64,000 bases of DNA, taken from the NCBI RefSeq assembly GCF_023541015.1, contig NZ_JALNPR010000006.1:124001-188000 (forward strand), given 5' to 3'. Both the position numbers and the translations under genes were made by a program. This document shows positions 10,293 through 18,255 of the stretch, in pieces. Each line of letters starts with the position of its first letter. The stretch's first letter is position 1. Source of the stretch: Marivivens donghaensis (GTDB lineage Bacteria; Pseudomonadota; Alphaproteobacteria; Rhodobacterales; Rhodobacteraceae). The notes below the pieces were generated by a model that saw nothing but the letters and a program-made list of their open reading frames with translations, ran no database searches and was not told the DNA's origin.

Positions 10293-10747
10293 TCGTCCAC
10301 CACCTCAAATAGGGCTGGAACGGCAGGGCACGGCGCGAGGCCGTTGTTGATCACGTCTGACAGGCGGGCCTGATGAAGGAAGACGTAGACATGAGCCGAG
10401 AGGCCTTCCCACAGGCGGTTGGTCAGGGATTGCGCACGGCTGCCAGAGTTCGCACCCGATGCCCCTGCCCCTTTGTGCATGGCGCTGACGGTTTCATCGA
10501 CGGCAGTCAGAATGTCCGACACGCGGATTTCAGAGGCTGGACGGGACAGCTTGTAGCCGCCACCTGGGCCACGGACAGAGTCGACCAAACCATCGCGGCG
10601 CAGCTTAACGAAAAGCTGCTCGAGATAGGGCAGCGACACGTCCTGACGCTTGGAAATCTCGGCCAAAGTGACGAGCGATCCTTCGGGCTGAAGGGCCAGA
10701 TCCGCCAGTGCAACCACCGCATAACGGCCTTTGGTGCTCAGTTTCAT
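10289..10747 (-). CDS. iscR: Rrf2-family regulator IscR
   Basis: This winged-helix transcription factor governs Fe-S cluster genes. The N-terminus MKLSTKGRYAVVALADLA and the wing GLVDSVRGPGGGYKLSRP are typical of IscR. The three Cys residues that ligate [2Fe-2S] in enterobacterial IscR (around residues 92-104) are absent: that region reads HKGAGASGANSGSR. The only Cys is C140 near the C-terminus. Cys-poor IscR proteins have been described in Rhodobacter, so this is probably a functional lineage type rather than damage. It heads the suf operon and lies divergent from the alpha/beta hydrolase gene, with palindromes in the shared promoter region. Confidence 0.93.
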   Translation of the reverse strand: MKLSTKGRYAVVALADLALQPEGSLVTLAEISKRQDVSLPYLEQLFVKLRRDGLVDSVRGPGGGYKLSRPASEIRVSDILTAVDETVSAMHKGAGASGANSGSRAQSLTNRLWEGLSAHVYVFLHQARLSDVINNGLAPCPAVPALFEVVDE

Positions 10748-10830
10748 ACATATACCCCTGTCAGAACGCCCATTTCATGCGCAAGATCATTGACGTAAGC
10801 GGTCTGCCTCATTAACTCCGACACAGCCCA

Positions 10831-10866
10831 CAGGACGTCCGTCCTGATAATTTAGAATCCTTCTAA
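10831..10866. promoter_or_regulatory. Two adjacent palindromes in the iscR promoter region
   Basis: CAGGACG-TC-CGTCCTG (10831-10846) is a perfect palindrome. TTAGAA-TCC-TTCTAA (10852-10866) is a second perfect inverted repeat five bases further. The latter resembles the palindromic Iron-Rhodo-box proposed as the IscR target in Rhodobacterales (recalled from memory, not checked). Both lie 84-120 bases upstream of iscR and 59-94 bases upstream of the divergent hydrolase gene. Confidence 0.55.
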
Positions 10867-10924
10867 GGTGTCCGAGAATTATAGTCAAGAATTCCGACAC
10901 CCTACATAACGCGCAGGGAGCACC

Positions 10925-11578
10925 ATGCCCGAAGTGATTTTCCCCGGTCCCGAAGGCCGGCTCGAAGGCCGTTACCATCCGCAAAAAGATCGTGACGCAC
11001 CGATTGCAATCGTTTTGCACCCGCACCCGCAGTTTGGCGGCACGATGAACAACCGTGTGGTTTATAACCTGCACTATGCGTTTTATAACCTCGGCTTTAC
11101 CGTTCTGCGGTTCAACTTCCGTGGCGTAGGCCGCAGCCAAGGTGAATATGATCAGGGCATTGGTGAACTGTCTGATGCAGCGTCCGCTCTCGACTACCTG
11201 CAGTCGATGAACACTGGTTCTAAACACTGCTGGGTCGCTGGTTTCTCGTTCGGTGCGTGGATCGGTATGCAGCTTTTGATGCGCCGCCCAGAGATCACTG
11301 GCTTTGTGTCGGTGGCCCCGCCTGCTAACATGTACGACTTCTCGTTCCTTGCGCCCTGCCCGTCGTCGGGTCTGGTCATCAACGGTTCGGCTGACCGCGT
11401 GGCTCCGCCAGCAGACACCGAAACCTTTGTGAACAAACTGCACGACCAAAAAGGCATCACCATCACGCATGACGTGGTGGACGGCGCTGGTCACTTCTTT
11501 GAAGACCCGCACATGGACACGATGATCAACTCTGTTCAGGGCTACGTGCGCCGTCGCCTGACGGAAAACACGCGCTGA
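10925..11578 (+). CDS. Alpha/beta hydrolase (COG2945 type)
   Basis: This cytosolic alpha/beta-hydrolase of 217 residues starts MPEVIFPGPEGRLEG. It shows the oxyanion region LHPHPQFGGTMNN, the nucleophile elbow GFSFGAW (Ser), the acid in NGSADRVAPP, and the catalytic His in VDGAGHFFE. Members of this group are usually annotated as hydrolases without known substrate. The next two genes follow within 3 bases and with an ATGA overlap, so the three form an operon. Confidence 0.85.
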   Translation: MPEVIFPGPEGRLEGRYHPQKDRDAPIAIVLHPHPQFGGTMNNRVVYNLHYAFYNLGFTVLRFNFRGVGRSQGEYDQGIGELSDAASALDYLQSMNTGSKHCWVAGFSFGAWIGMQLLMRRPEITGFVSVAPPANMYDFSFLAPCPSSGLVINGSADRVAPPADTETFVNKLHDQKGITITHDVVDGAGHFFEDPHMDTMINSVQGYVRRRLTENTR

Positions 11579-11581
11579 TCC

Positions 11582-11809
11582 ATGGCTCTACTGGATGATA
11601 TGGCCGACGAGCTGGCGCAAATGGCGCTAGAAGACGAGGCCCGCAGCGGGGACGATCAGATCGTTCGAAAAGTGGCAGAAATCCTTGGAGCGTCGTCACA
11701 GACGCTTCAAGAGGCGTTCAACACGGCCATCCGTGTGCGCCGCGCCGAAGCCCGAGCGCGCGACCTTCTCGCGCAACGCAAGGCCCAATTCGAGGCATCA
11801 TCCCAATGA
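11582..11809 (+). CDS. Small hypothetical acidic/basic helical protein
   Basis: This 75-residue protein looks all-helical: an acidic N-terminal half (MALLDDMADELAQMALEDEA) and an Arg-rich C-terminal half (AIRVRRAEARARDLLAQRKAQ). I recognise no family. It sits between the hydrolase (3 bases upstream) and the HD-domain gene (ATGA overlap), so it is co-translated with both. Confidence 0.65.
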   Translation: MALLDDMADELAQMALEDEARSGDDQIVRKVAEILGASSQTLQEAFNTAIRVRRAEARARDLLAQRKAQFEASSQ

Positions 11810-12972
11810 CATCGACCCTGTCCGCCCAGTTTACTTTCCTGAACGAGGCGGACAGGCTCAAATCCGTAGACCGCGCCAATCTTCTAATTGATTGCAGCCG
11901 TCCGGAAAACAGCGCCGAACATAGCTGGCACCTTGCGCTTTACGCGTTGGTCTTTGGCGATACCGCCGCGCCCGATGTGGACGTGGACCGCGCTATCGCG
12001 ATGCTGCTGCTTCATGACATCGTTGAGATCGACGCTGGCGATCACCCCATCCATGAGGCACACGATTGGGACGCGGTGGCCGTGGCCGAACGCAAAGCTG
12101 CCGACCGTATCTTTGGCCTGCTACCCCTACCCCAAGCCAAAGAGTTTCGAGGCATCTGGGACGAATTCGAAGCCGCCCAAACCCCGACGGCTAAATTTGC
12201 GAAACGGTTGGATACAGCGCAGCCGATGTATCAAACGCTCTGCGCGCCCAACCCTGTGCCTGATCATGTTGAGGTCGTGCGCGGCAATCTGACAACCGGA
12301 CGGGCGCGTCCCTTGGCCGAGAGTTGGCCTGAGGCTTATTCCCATGCGAAATCGATGCTCGACGAGACGGCGTCGACCGCGTCCACAGACTACTTGCTGC
12401 GATTGGCGTTCCTGTTAGAGGCCTGCAAGCTCAAGTCCGTCTACCGCGCGACGAAACTTTGCGACGGATCGCGGCACGAGAACTCTGGCGAACACAGTTG
12501 GCATATCGCGCTTTATGCGATGACGTTGGCCTCTCATGCGATCAAGCCCGTGAACATCGGCCGCGTGATCCGCATGTTGCTGATCCATGATCTGGTAGAG
12601 ATCGACGCAGGTGATACGCCGATCCACGGTGACTTTGACCCTGCCGAACAAGAACAGATCGAACGACTGGCTGCGGATCGTCTCTTTGGCCTTTTGCCGC
12701 CCGCCCAAGGTGCGAAACTCCGTGCGCTCTGGGAAGAGTTTGAAGCGGCAGAAAGCGATGACGCTATCTTTGCCAAGTCTATCGACCGCGTGCAGCCGTT
12801 AGCGTCGAACCTTGAGAACGGCGGCGGATCATGGCCTGATTATAACGTCAGCTATGCGCAGCTAGTCGGTCGTGTCGGGGATAAGATCGCAAAGGGTGCG
12901 CCCGCTGTTTGGGCTGAGGTCGATACCCGCATTCGCGCCCATCCATGGTTTGCGAAAGAATTTCAAAAATAA
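11806..12972 (+). CDS. Tandem-duplicated HD-domain hydrolase
   Basis: The 388-residue protein consists of two homologous HD-domain halves, about residues 1-185 and 190-388. Each is like the 190-residue YfbR/HDDC2 family of nucleoside 5'-monophosphate phosphohydrolases. The first half has EHSWHLALYAL (H39), LLLHDIVEIDAGD (H70-D71) and a distal Asp in AKRLDTAQP. The second half has EHSWHIALYAM (H230), LLIHDLVEIDAGD (H261-D262) and AKSIDRVQP. All metal ligands are kept in both halves, so two active sites are expected. Substrate specificity is unknown. Confidence 0.85.
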   Translation: MTSTLSAQFTFLNEADRLKSVDRANLLIDCSRPENSAEHSWHLALYALVFGDTAAPDVDVDRAIAMLLLHDIVEIDAGDHPIHEAHDWDAVAVAERKAADRIFGLLPLPQAKEFRGIWDEFEAAQTPTAKFAKRLDTAQPMYQTLCAPNPVPDHVEVVRGNLTTGRARPLAESWPEAYSHAKSMLDETASTASTDYLLRLAFLLEACKLKSVYRATKLCDGSRHENSGEHSWHIALYAMTLASHAIKPVNIGRVIRMLLIHDLVEIDAGDTPIHGDFDPAEQEQIERLAADRLFGLLPPAQGAKLRALWEEFEAAESDDAIFAKSIDRVQPLASNLENGGGSWPDYNVSYAQLVGRVGDKIAKGAPAVWAEVDTRIRAHPWFAKEFQK

Positions 12973-12994
12973 CTGTATACAATTGCATACAGTT
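12971..12994 (+). promoter_or_regulatory. Palindromic box upstream of icd, shared with acnB
   Basis: The imperfect palindrome centred on AATT contains TGTATACAATTGCATACA (12974-12991), 65 bases before the icd ATG. An 18-bp sequence matching at 15 positions lies at 39237-39254, about 70 bases upstream of acnB and in the same orientation relative to the gene. The TGTATACA core resembles GntR-type operators. It is a candidate site for coordinated control of two TCA-cycle steps. Confidence 0.5.
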
Positions 12995-13056
12995 ATGGAG
13001 TTCCGTCCGACTTTCGTCTAATGTGCGCGCAAACACTTTAGTTTGCGGAGCATCCC

Positions 13057-14271
13057 ATGACCAAGATCAAGGTAGCTAACCCCGTTGTCGAACTCGACGG
13101 CGATGAGATGACACGGATCATCTGGGACTTTATTAAACAGAAATTGATCCTGCCCTATCTCGATATCGACCTGAAATACTACGATCTCGGCATCGAAGAG
13201 CGTGATCGCACCGACGACCAGATCACTATCGACGCGGCCTACGCAATCAAAGAGCATGGCGTCGGCGTCAAATGTGCGACCATCACCCCCGATGAAGCCC
13301 GTGTTGAGGAATTCGGCCTGAAACAGATGTGGAAGTCGCCGAACGGCACGATCCGCAACATCCTTGGCGGCGTTGTGTTCCGCCAGCCGATCATCTGCAA
13401 AAACGTTCCGCGCCTTGTCCCCGGTTGGACGCGCCCGATCGTTGTTGGCCGCCATGCCTTTGGCGACCAGTATAAAGCGACAGATTTCCATTTCCCGACC
13501 GCTGGCAAACTGACGATGAAATTCGTTGGCGAGGACGGCACCGTGATCGAGCGCGACGTCTATGATGCGCCGTCTGCCGGCGTTTACATGGGAATGTATA
13601 ACCTCGACAGTTCGATCCGCGACTTCGCGCGCGCGTCGTTCAACTACGGTCTTTCTCTGAAATGGCCTGTGTATTTGTCGACCAAGAACACCATTCTCAA
13701 GGCCTATGACGGTCGGTTCAAGGATCTCTTCCAAGAGATTTATGACGCTGAATTCGCTGAGAAATTCAAAGAAGCAGGCATCTGGTACGAACACCGCCTG
13801 ATTGACGACATGGTGGCCTGTGCGTTGAAATGGAATGGCGGCTTTGTTTGGGCGTGCAAAAACTACGACGGCGATGTGCAGTCCGATACTGTGGCGCAGG
13901 GCTACGGATCGCTCGGCATGATGGCGTCGCAGCTGATGACACCCGATGGCAAGATCGTCGAGGCCGAGGCCGCGCACGGTACCGTCACCCGCCACTACCG
14001 CAACCATCAGGCGGGCAAAGCCACGTCGACCAACTCTATCGCGACGATCTATGCGTGGACTGGCGCGTTGAAACACCGTGCAAAGCTGGACGAGAACGCG
14101 CAACTGATGCGCTTTGCCGAGACGCTGGAACGCGTGACAGTTCAATGCGTTGAGGACGGTCATATGACCAAAGACCTCGCCCTGCTTGTTGGTCCGGATC
14201 AGGGCTGGCTGACAACGATTGGCTTCCTCGAAAAGCTCGACGAATACCTGAACAAAGCCCTCGTCGGCTAA
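13057..14271 (+). CDS. icd: NADP-dependent isocitrate dehydrogenase
   Basis: It oxidatively decarboxylates isocitrate to 2-oxoglutarate, producing NADPH in the TCA cycle. The 404-residue protein is of the eukaryotic-like homodimeric subfamily common in alphaproteobacteria. The substrate loop [20 protein letters not shown], the region [13 protein letters not shown], the metal and substrate region [22 protein letters not shown], and the NADP loop [12 protein letters not shown] are visible. The gene is monocistronic, with a palindromic box upstream and a hairpin downstream. Confidence 0.97.
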   Translation: MTKIKVANPVVELDGDEMTRIIWDFIKQKLILPYLDIDLKYYDLGIEERDRTDDQITIDAAYAIKEHGVGVKCATITPDEARVEEFGLKQMWKSPNGTIRNILGGVVFRQPIICKNVPRLVPGWTRPIVVGRHAFGDQYKATDFHFPTAGKLTMKFVGEDGTVIERDVYDAPSAGVYMGMYNLDSSIRDFARASFNYGLSLKWPVYLSTKNTILKAYDGRFKDLFQEIYDAEFAEKFKEAGIWYEHRLIDDMVACALKWNGGFVWACKNYDGDVQSDTVAQGYGSLGMMASQLMTPDGKIVEAEAAHGTVTRHYRNHQAGKATSTNSIATIYAWTGALKHRAKLDENAQLMRFAETLERVTVQCVEDGHMTKDLALLVGPDQGWLTTIGFLEKLDEYLNKALVG

Positions 14272-14278
14272 CCAAAGG

Positions 14279-14308
14279 TCAGGCGCGTGGTGCAGATCAC
14301 GCGCCTGA
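14279..14308 (+). terminator. Hairpin after icd
   Basis: A perfect 11-bp stem (TCAGGCGCGTG / CACGCGCCTGA) with an 8-base loop begins six bases after the icd stop. It lacks a T-tract, so it may act as a 3' stabiliser or weak terminator. Confidence 0.5.
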
Positions 14309-14343
14309 TGGACAGGTAAGCATTACTGACCTATATATCGGTC

Positions 14344-14967
14344 ATGCCAGCACCGATTCCTGTCCCGCAAAATAGCGTCCCACATACCCCGTTCGAAGAC
14401 CTTCAAGGGCTGTCGATAGGTTTACTTACCACCTCTATTGCACTGACGATGCTCAAATCTTTGGGGTTCGTGACTGGGCAAACGGCAGGCGTCGCACTGA
14501 TCGTCAGCTACATTTCAGGCATCAGTTTCAGCTGGGCGTTTTTCCTGATCAACCTCCCATTCTACGTGTTCGCGTGGTTCAGAATGGGCGCTGCGTTTAC
14601 CATCAAATCCTTGATTTGCGTGACCGCCCTATCGGTGATGGTGGCCTATATCCCGCACCTGATGACCTTTGATCACCTAGACCCGCTGTTCGGCACGATT
14701 GCCTTTGGTGTGCTCTGCGGGTTCGGCCTCTTGGGCGTGTTTCGCCACAATGCATCGCTGGGCGGTTTGGGCGTGATTGCGCTGATGGTCCAAGACCGAA
14801 CGGGGTTTCGCGCAGGCTATGTGCAGATCGCCGCTGACATCCTCATTTTTGCTACGGCTGCGGCGCTCCTGCCGCTACGGGTCGTTGGGTTTTCCCTTCT
14901 CGGCGCTCTGGTTTTGAACGGTGTGATCGCCTTCAACCACCGCCGTGACCGCTACATTGGAACGTAA
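14344..14967 (+). CDS. YitT-family membrane protein, copy 1
   Basis: This 207-residue integral membrane protein of the YitT/DUF161-like group has about five to six hydrophobic segments. It carries the family stretch GFVTGQTAGVALIVSYISG and the ending LGALVLNGVIAFNHRRDRYIGT. It is clearly homologous to the next gene (compare SLGGLGVIALMVQDRTGFRAGYVQ with SLGGIGILALYIQEKTGFRAGWTQ). The two lie 3 bases apart, so a tandem duplication with co-transcription is evident. Transport activity is suspected in the family, but no substrate is established. Confidence 0.8.
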   Translation: MPAPIPVPQNSVPHTPFEDLQGLSIGLLTTSIALTMLKSLGFVTGQTAGVALIVSYISGISFSWAFFLINLPFYVFAWFRMGAAFTIKSLICVTALSVMVAYIPHLMTFDHLDPLFGTIAFGVLCGFGLLGVFRHNASLGGLGVIALMVQDRTGFRAGYVQIAADILIFATAAALLPLRVVGFSLLGALVLNGVIAFNHRRDRYIGT

Positions 14968-14970
14968 TTT

Positions 14971-15573
14971 ATGACTGCCACCGAAAAACACTCTCTCATC
15001 GAAGATGCCCAAGGTATCGCGTTCGGCGTCTCTATGGCGTCGTTCGGCGTTTTGATCCTGACGCACCTCGGCTTTGTCACGGGGCAAACGGCGGGCTTCG
15101 CCATTCTAATTTCTTACGCAACGGGCTGGGGTTTTGGCCCCGTGTTCTTTGCCGTAAACCTGCCGTTTTATTGGCTCGGGTATAAACGGATGGGCCTGCG
15201 GTTCATGATCAAGACCTTTGTGGCGGTGGCCTCGCTCTCTGTTCTGACGACCATCCTACCGTCGCATATCGTTTTCGCCACTCTTACGCCGGCGGTTGGC
15301 GCGATCCTCTTTGGGTTTGTCACAGGCGCGGCGCTTATGGCGCTCTTTCGTCATGGATCGAGCCTTGGCGGTATCGGTATTCTCGCGCTCTATATCCAAG
15401 AGAAGACAGGCTTCCGTGCGGGATGGACACAACTACTGTTTGATGCCGCACTCTTTATCTTGGCCCTAGGCTTGCGCGATCTGCCGACAGTCGCCTACAG
15501 TTTCTTAGGCGCACTGGTTGTGAACCTCGTGATCGCCATTAACCACCGTAAAGATCGCTATATAGCCACCTAA
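14971..15573 (+). CDS. YitT-family membrane protein, copy 2
   Basis: This second YitT-like membrane protein (200 residues) is a tandem paralogue of the preceding gene. It has the same GFVTGQTAGFAILISYATG block and terminal LGALVVNLVIAINHRKDRYIAT. Side-by-side paralogues of near-equal length could form a heteromeric membrane complex; this is an inference from layout only. The SMR gene begins 10 bases after the stop. Confidence 0.8.
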   Translation: MTATEKHSLIEDAQGIAFGVSMASFGVLILTHLGFVTGQTAGFAILISYATGWGFGPVFFAVNLPFYWLGYKRMGLRFMIKTFVAVASLSVLTTILPSHIVFATLTPAVGAILFGFVTGAALMALFRHGSSLGGIGILALYIQEKTGFRAGWTQLLFDAALFILALGLRDLPTVAYSFLGALVVNLVIAINHRKDRYIAT

Positions 15574-15583
15574 AGGCCCGTTC

Positions 15584-15922
15584 ATGCCAACCCATTATAT
15601 CGCGCTGGTTTTTGCTGTTATGGCAGAAACCGTTGCTACCTCTGCATTGAAAGCATCCGACCAATTCACAAAGCTCGGTCCGACGGCAGTCGTCGTGATT
15701 GGCTACGCGATTTCATTTTATCTACTGGCTTACACGGTGCGCTTTATGCCCGTGGGCATCGTCTATGCGCTGTGGTCGGGCATGGGTATTATCTTTGTGT
15801 CGATCATCGGCTGGGTTTGGTTCAAACAGTACCTCGACCTGCCCGCAATCCTTGGGCTGGCGATGATCTTAGGCGGAATTGTGGTGATTAACGTCTTTTC
15901 CAACACAACTGGCACGCATTAA
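15584..15922 (+). CDS. SMR-family small multidrug exporter (EmrE/QacE-like)
   Basis: This 112-residue protein has four transmembrane helices. The membrane-embedded glutamate essential for proton/drug antiport is in AVMAETVATSALK near residue 15. The blocks GYAISFYLLAYTVRFMPVGIVYALWSGMGI and the C-terminal LAMILGGIVVINVFS match the SMR family. It is 10 bases downstream of the YitT pair and likely co-transcribed. Substrates are probably cationic amphiphiles, as for the family. Confidence 0.93.
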   Translation: MPTHYIALVFAVMAETVATSALKASDQFTKLGPTAVVVIGYAISFYLLAYTVRFMPVGIVYALWSGMGIIFVSIIGWVWFKQYLDLPAILGLAMILGGIVVINVFSNTTGTH

Positions 15923-15992
15923 GCCCTTTAGGGGTGGCTTTTGCTGCGATTGCACGGTAAGGCGCAGCCAACTCTCCTTTTAAGGCTGCACT

Positions 15993-17810
15993 ATGGATAT
16001 CCGTAATATCGCGATTATCGCGCACGTTGACCACGGCAAAACGACGCTGGTAGACGAACTTCTAAAGCAATCCGGCGCGTTCCGTGAAAATCAGGCTGTT
16101 GCTGAACGGGCAATGGACTCGAACGACATTGAACGTGAGCGCGGGATCACCATCCTTGCAAAAGCAACCAGCGTCGAATGGAACGGCACACGGATCAACA
16201 TCGTTGACACCCCCGGCCACGCAGACTTTGGCGGTGAAGTTGAACGCATCCTGTCCATGGTAGACGGCGTTGTTCTGCTGGTCGACGCGGCTGAAGGCCC
16301 GATGCCGCAGACCAAATTCGTAACTTCCAAGGCGCTGGCTCTCGGCCTGAAACCGATTGTTGTTCTGAACAAAGTCGACAAAGCAGACGCAGAGCCGGAT
16401 CGCGCGCTCGACGAATGTTTCGACCTCTTCGCGAACCTCGGCGCGAACGAAGAACAGCTGGACTTCCCGCACCTCTACGCATCTGGCCGTTCGGGCTGGT
16501 GTGACACCGAACTCGACGGTCCGCGCAAAGACCTGACCGCATTGTTCGAACTAGTTGTGAAACACGTTGAGCCGCCAAAGCAACTGGCCGCAAAAGACGA
16601 ACCGTTCCGCATGCTTGCGACCACTCTGTCCGCTGACCCGTTCATCGGTCGTATTCTGACGGGCCGCGTTGAAGCTGGTACCCTGAAAACAGGTGACTCT
16701 CTGCATGCACTGTCGCGCGACGGTAAGAAGATCGAAAACTTCCGCTGCACCAAAATCCTCGCGTTCCGTGGCCTGTCCCAGCAGCCGATCGATGAAGCCG
16801 TTGCAGGCGACATCGTGACTATCGCAGGTATGACCAAAGCGACCGTTGCGGACACGCTAGCTGACACCTCGGTGAACGAAGCGATCCCTGCGCAGCCGAT
16901 CGATCCGCCGACCATCTCGGTCATGTTCGGCATCAACGACTCCCCGCTCGCAGGTCGTGACGGTAAGAAAGTTCAGTCGCGCGTCATCCGTGACCGCCTG
17001 TCGAAAGAAGCTGAAACCAACGTCGCAATCAAAATCGAAGACACCCCAGGCGGTGAAGCGTTCATCGTTTCGGGCCGTGGCGAACTTCAGATGGGCGTTC
17101 TGATCGAGAACATGCGTCGCGAAGGCTTTGAGCTGTCGATCTCGCGTCCGCAGGTTATCTTTAAAGAGGAAGACGGCGTTCGTATGGAACCCGTTGAAGA
17201 AGTCACCATCGACGTTGACGACGAATACACTGGCGTTGTCGTTGAAAAACTGACCGGCCCGCGCAAAGGCGATCTGGTCGAGATGAACCCAGGCGGCAAC
17301 GGCAAGACCCGCATCGTGGCTCACGTCCCCTCGCGCGGCCTGATCGGCTACCACGGCGAATTCCTGACGGACACCCGTGGTTCGGGCGTCATGAACCGCC
17401 TCTTCCACGGTTGGGTTGCACACAAAGGCCCAATCGCTGGCCGTCGTCAGGGCGTTCTGATCTCTATGGAGAACGGCACCGCTGTGGCCTATGCGCTCTG
17501 GAACCTCGAAGATCGCGGTAAGATGTTCATCAACCCGCAAGATCCTGTCTACACAGGCATGATCATCGGCGAACACAGCCGTGACAACGATCTCGAAGTG
17601 AACCCGCTCAAAGGTAAAAAGCTGACCAACGTTCGTGCCTCGGGCACCGACGAAGCGGTTAAGCTGACCCCGCCGACCGTTATGTCGCTCGAGCAAGCAA
17701 TTGCTTACATCGACGATGACGAACTGGTGGAAGTAACCCCCAACGCGGTTCGCCTTCGCAAACGTTACCTCGATCCGCATGAGCGGAAGCGCCAATCGCG
17801 CTCCGCATAA
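15993..17810 (+). CDS. typA: TypA/BipA ribosome-binding GTPase
   Basis: This translational GTPase binds the ribosome and assists 50S assembly and stress adaptation. The G motifs are AHVDHGKTT (G1), RERGITI (G2), [11 protein letters not shown] (G3) and [10 protein letters not shown] (G4). The elongation-factor-like domains II to V and the C-terminal [13 protein letters not shown] follow. The length of 605 residues is normal. A strong terminator follows directly. Confidence 0.97.
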   Translation: MDIRNIAIIAHVDHGKTTLVDELLKQSGAFRENQAVAERAMDSNDIERERGITILAKATSVEWNGTRINIVDTPGHADFGGEVERILSMVDGVVLLVDAAEGPMPQTKFVTSKALALGLKPIVVLNKVDKADAEPDRALDECFDLFANLGANEEQLDFPHLYASGRSGWCDTELDGPRKDLTALFELVVKHVEPPKQLAAKDEPFRMLATTLSADPFIGRILTGRVEAGTLKTGDSLHALSRDGKKIENFRCTKILAFRGLSQQPIDEAVAGDIVTIAGMTKATVADTLADTSVNEAIPAQPIDPPTISVMFGINDSPLAGRDGKKVQSRVIRDRLSKEAETNVAIKIEDTPGGEAFIVSGRGELQMGVLIENMRREGFELSISRPQVIFKEEDGVRMEPVEEVTIDVDDEYTGVVVEKLTGPRKGDLVEMNPGGNGKTRIVAHVPSRGLIGYHGEFLTDTRGSGVMNRLFHGWVAHKGPIAGRRQGVLISMENGTAVAYALWNLEDRGKMFINPQDPVYTGMIIGEHSRDNDLEVNPLKGKKLTNVRASGTDEAVKLTPPTVMSLEQAIAYIDDDELVEVTPNAVRLRKRYLDPHERKRQSRSA

Positions 17811-17823
17811 TACGGATAAAAAG

Positions 17824-17846
17824 CGGACCCTTCGGGGTCCGTTTTT
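17824..17846 (+). terminator. Rho-independent terminator of typA
   Basis: A 7-bp GC-rich stem (CGGACCC / GGGTCCG) closes a TTCG tetraloop and is followed by TTTTTCGTTTT. It begins 13 bases after the typA stop. Confidence 0.92.
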
Positions 17847-17852
17847 CGTTTT

Positions 17853-17899
17853 GGGGCTTTGCCCCCGCGCGTTCCGCGCTCCCCCAGGATATTTGAGGC
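17853..17899. repeat. Short dispersed repeat with two hairpins
   Basis: GGGGC-TTT-GCCCC (17853-17865) and GCGCG-TTC-CGCGC (17867-17879) are followed by CCCCCAGGATATTTGAGG. The combination of GC-rich hairpin and CAGGATATTTG resembles a short intergenic repeat I have seen in many Rhodobacteraceae genomes (from memory). Only one copy was noticed in this window. Confidence 0.45.
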
Positions 17900-17907
17900 A
17901 CAAAGGC

Positions 17908-17941
17908 AAAGGGCGCGACGTTTAGAAACGCCGCGCCCTTT
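17908..17941. terminator. Bidirectional terminator between typA and the DUF1330 gene
   Basis: A perfect 10-bp stem (AAAGGGCGCG / CGCGCCCTTT) encloses a small inner GTTT/AAAC pair. The A/T-flanked stem suits termination from the minus-strand alaS-DUF1330 unit. Confidence 0.75.
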
Positions 17942-17962
17942 GTTTAGGAGTATTTTAGGTGC

Positions 17963-18253
17963 TTATTCGGCTGCTTCAACGATCAGAAGATCGCGTTCGC
18001 TGGCACCTTTGGCATAGCTGAGCGCCTCTTGGTACGCGTCCGAATAGTAGCAATCATGAGCAATCTGGAGGCTTGAGAAGAACGCGACGACGTGGCGTGC
18101 GCGCTCTTTGCCTTCGAGGATTTCATAATTGCCGCCACGTGCGAGGAATTTCCCACCGTGGTCCGCAATCGCGACGGTCGCGCGTTTGGCATACTCGCTA
18201 TACGCCGCCTCGTCCGTTACGTTGACGTGTGCGATCCAATAGGCTCCAGCCAT
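17963..18253 (-). CDS. DUF1330 family protein
   Basis: This 96-residue ferredoxin-like (dimeric alpha/beta-barrel) protein has the family signature AGAYWIAHVNVTDEAAYSEYAKRA and FLARGGNYEILEGKER. It begins 2 bases after the alaS stop, so it is co-transcribed with alaS. The function of the family is unknown. Confidence 0.88.
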   Translation of the reverse strand: MAGAYWIAHVNVTDEAAYSEYAKRATVAIADHGGKFLARGGNYEILEGKERARHVVAFFSSLQIAHDCYYSDAYQEALSYAKGASERDLLIVEAAE

Positions 18254-18255
18254 GA

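Noticed and set aside
10289-10747. IscR regarded as damaged because its cluster Cys are missing
   Set aside because: The fold and DNA-binding region are intact and Cys-poor IscR is known in related Rhodobacter, so loss of function is not implied.
16857-17909. Minus-strand frame of 350 codons over typA
   Set aside because: It is antisense to a conserved GTPase, has no domain features and runs through the typA terminator.
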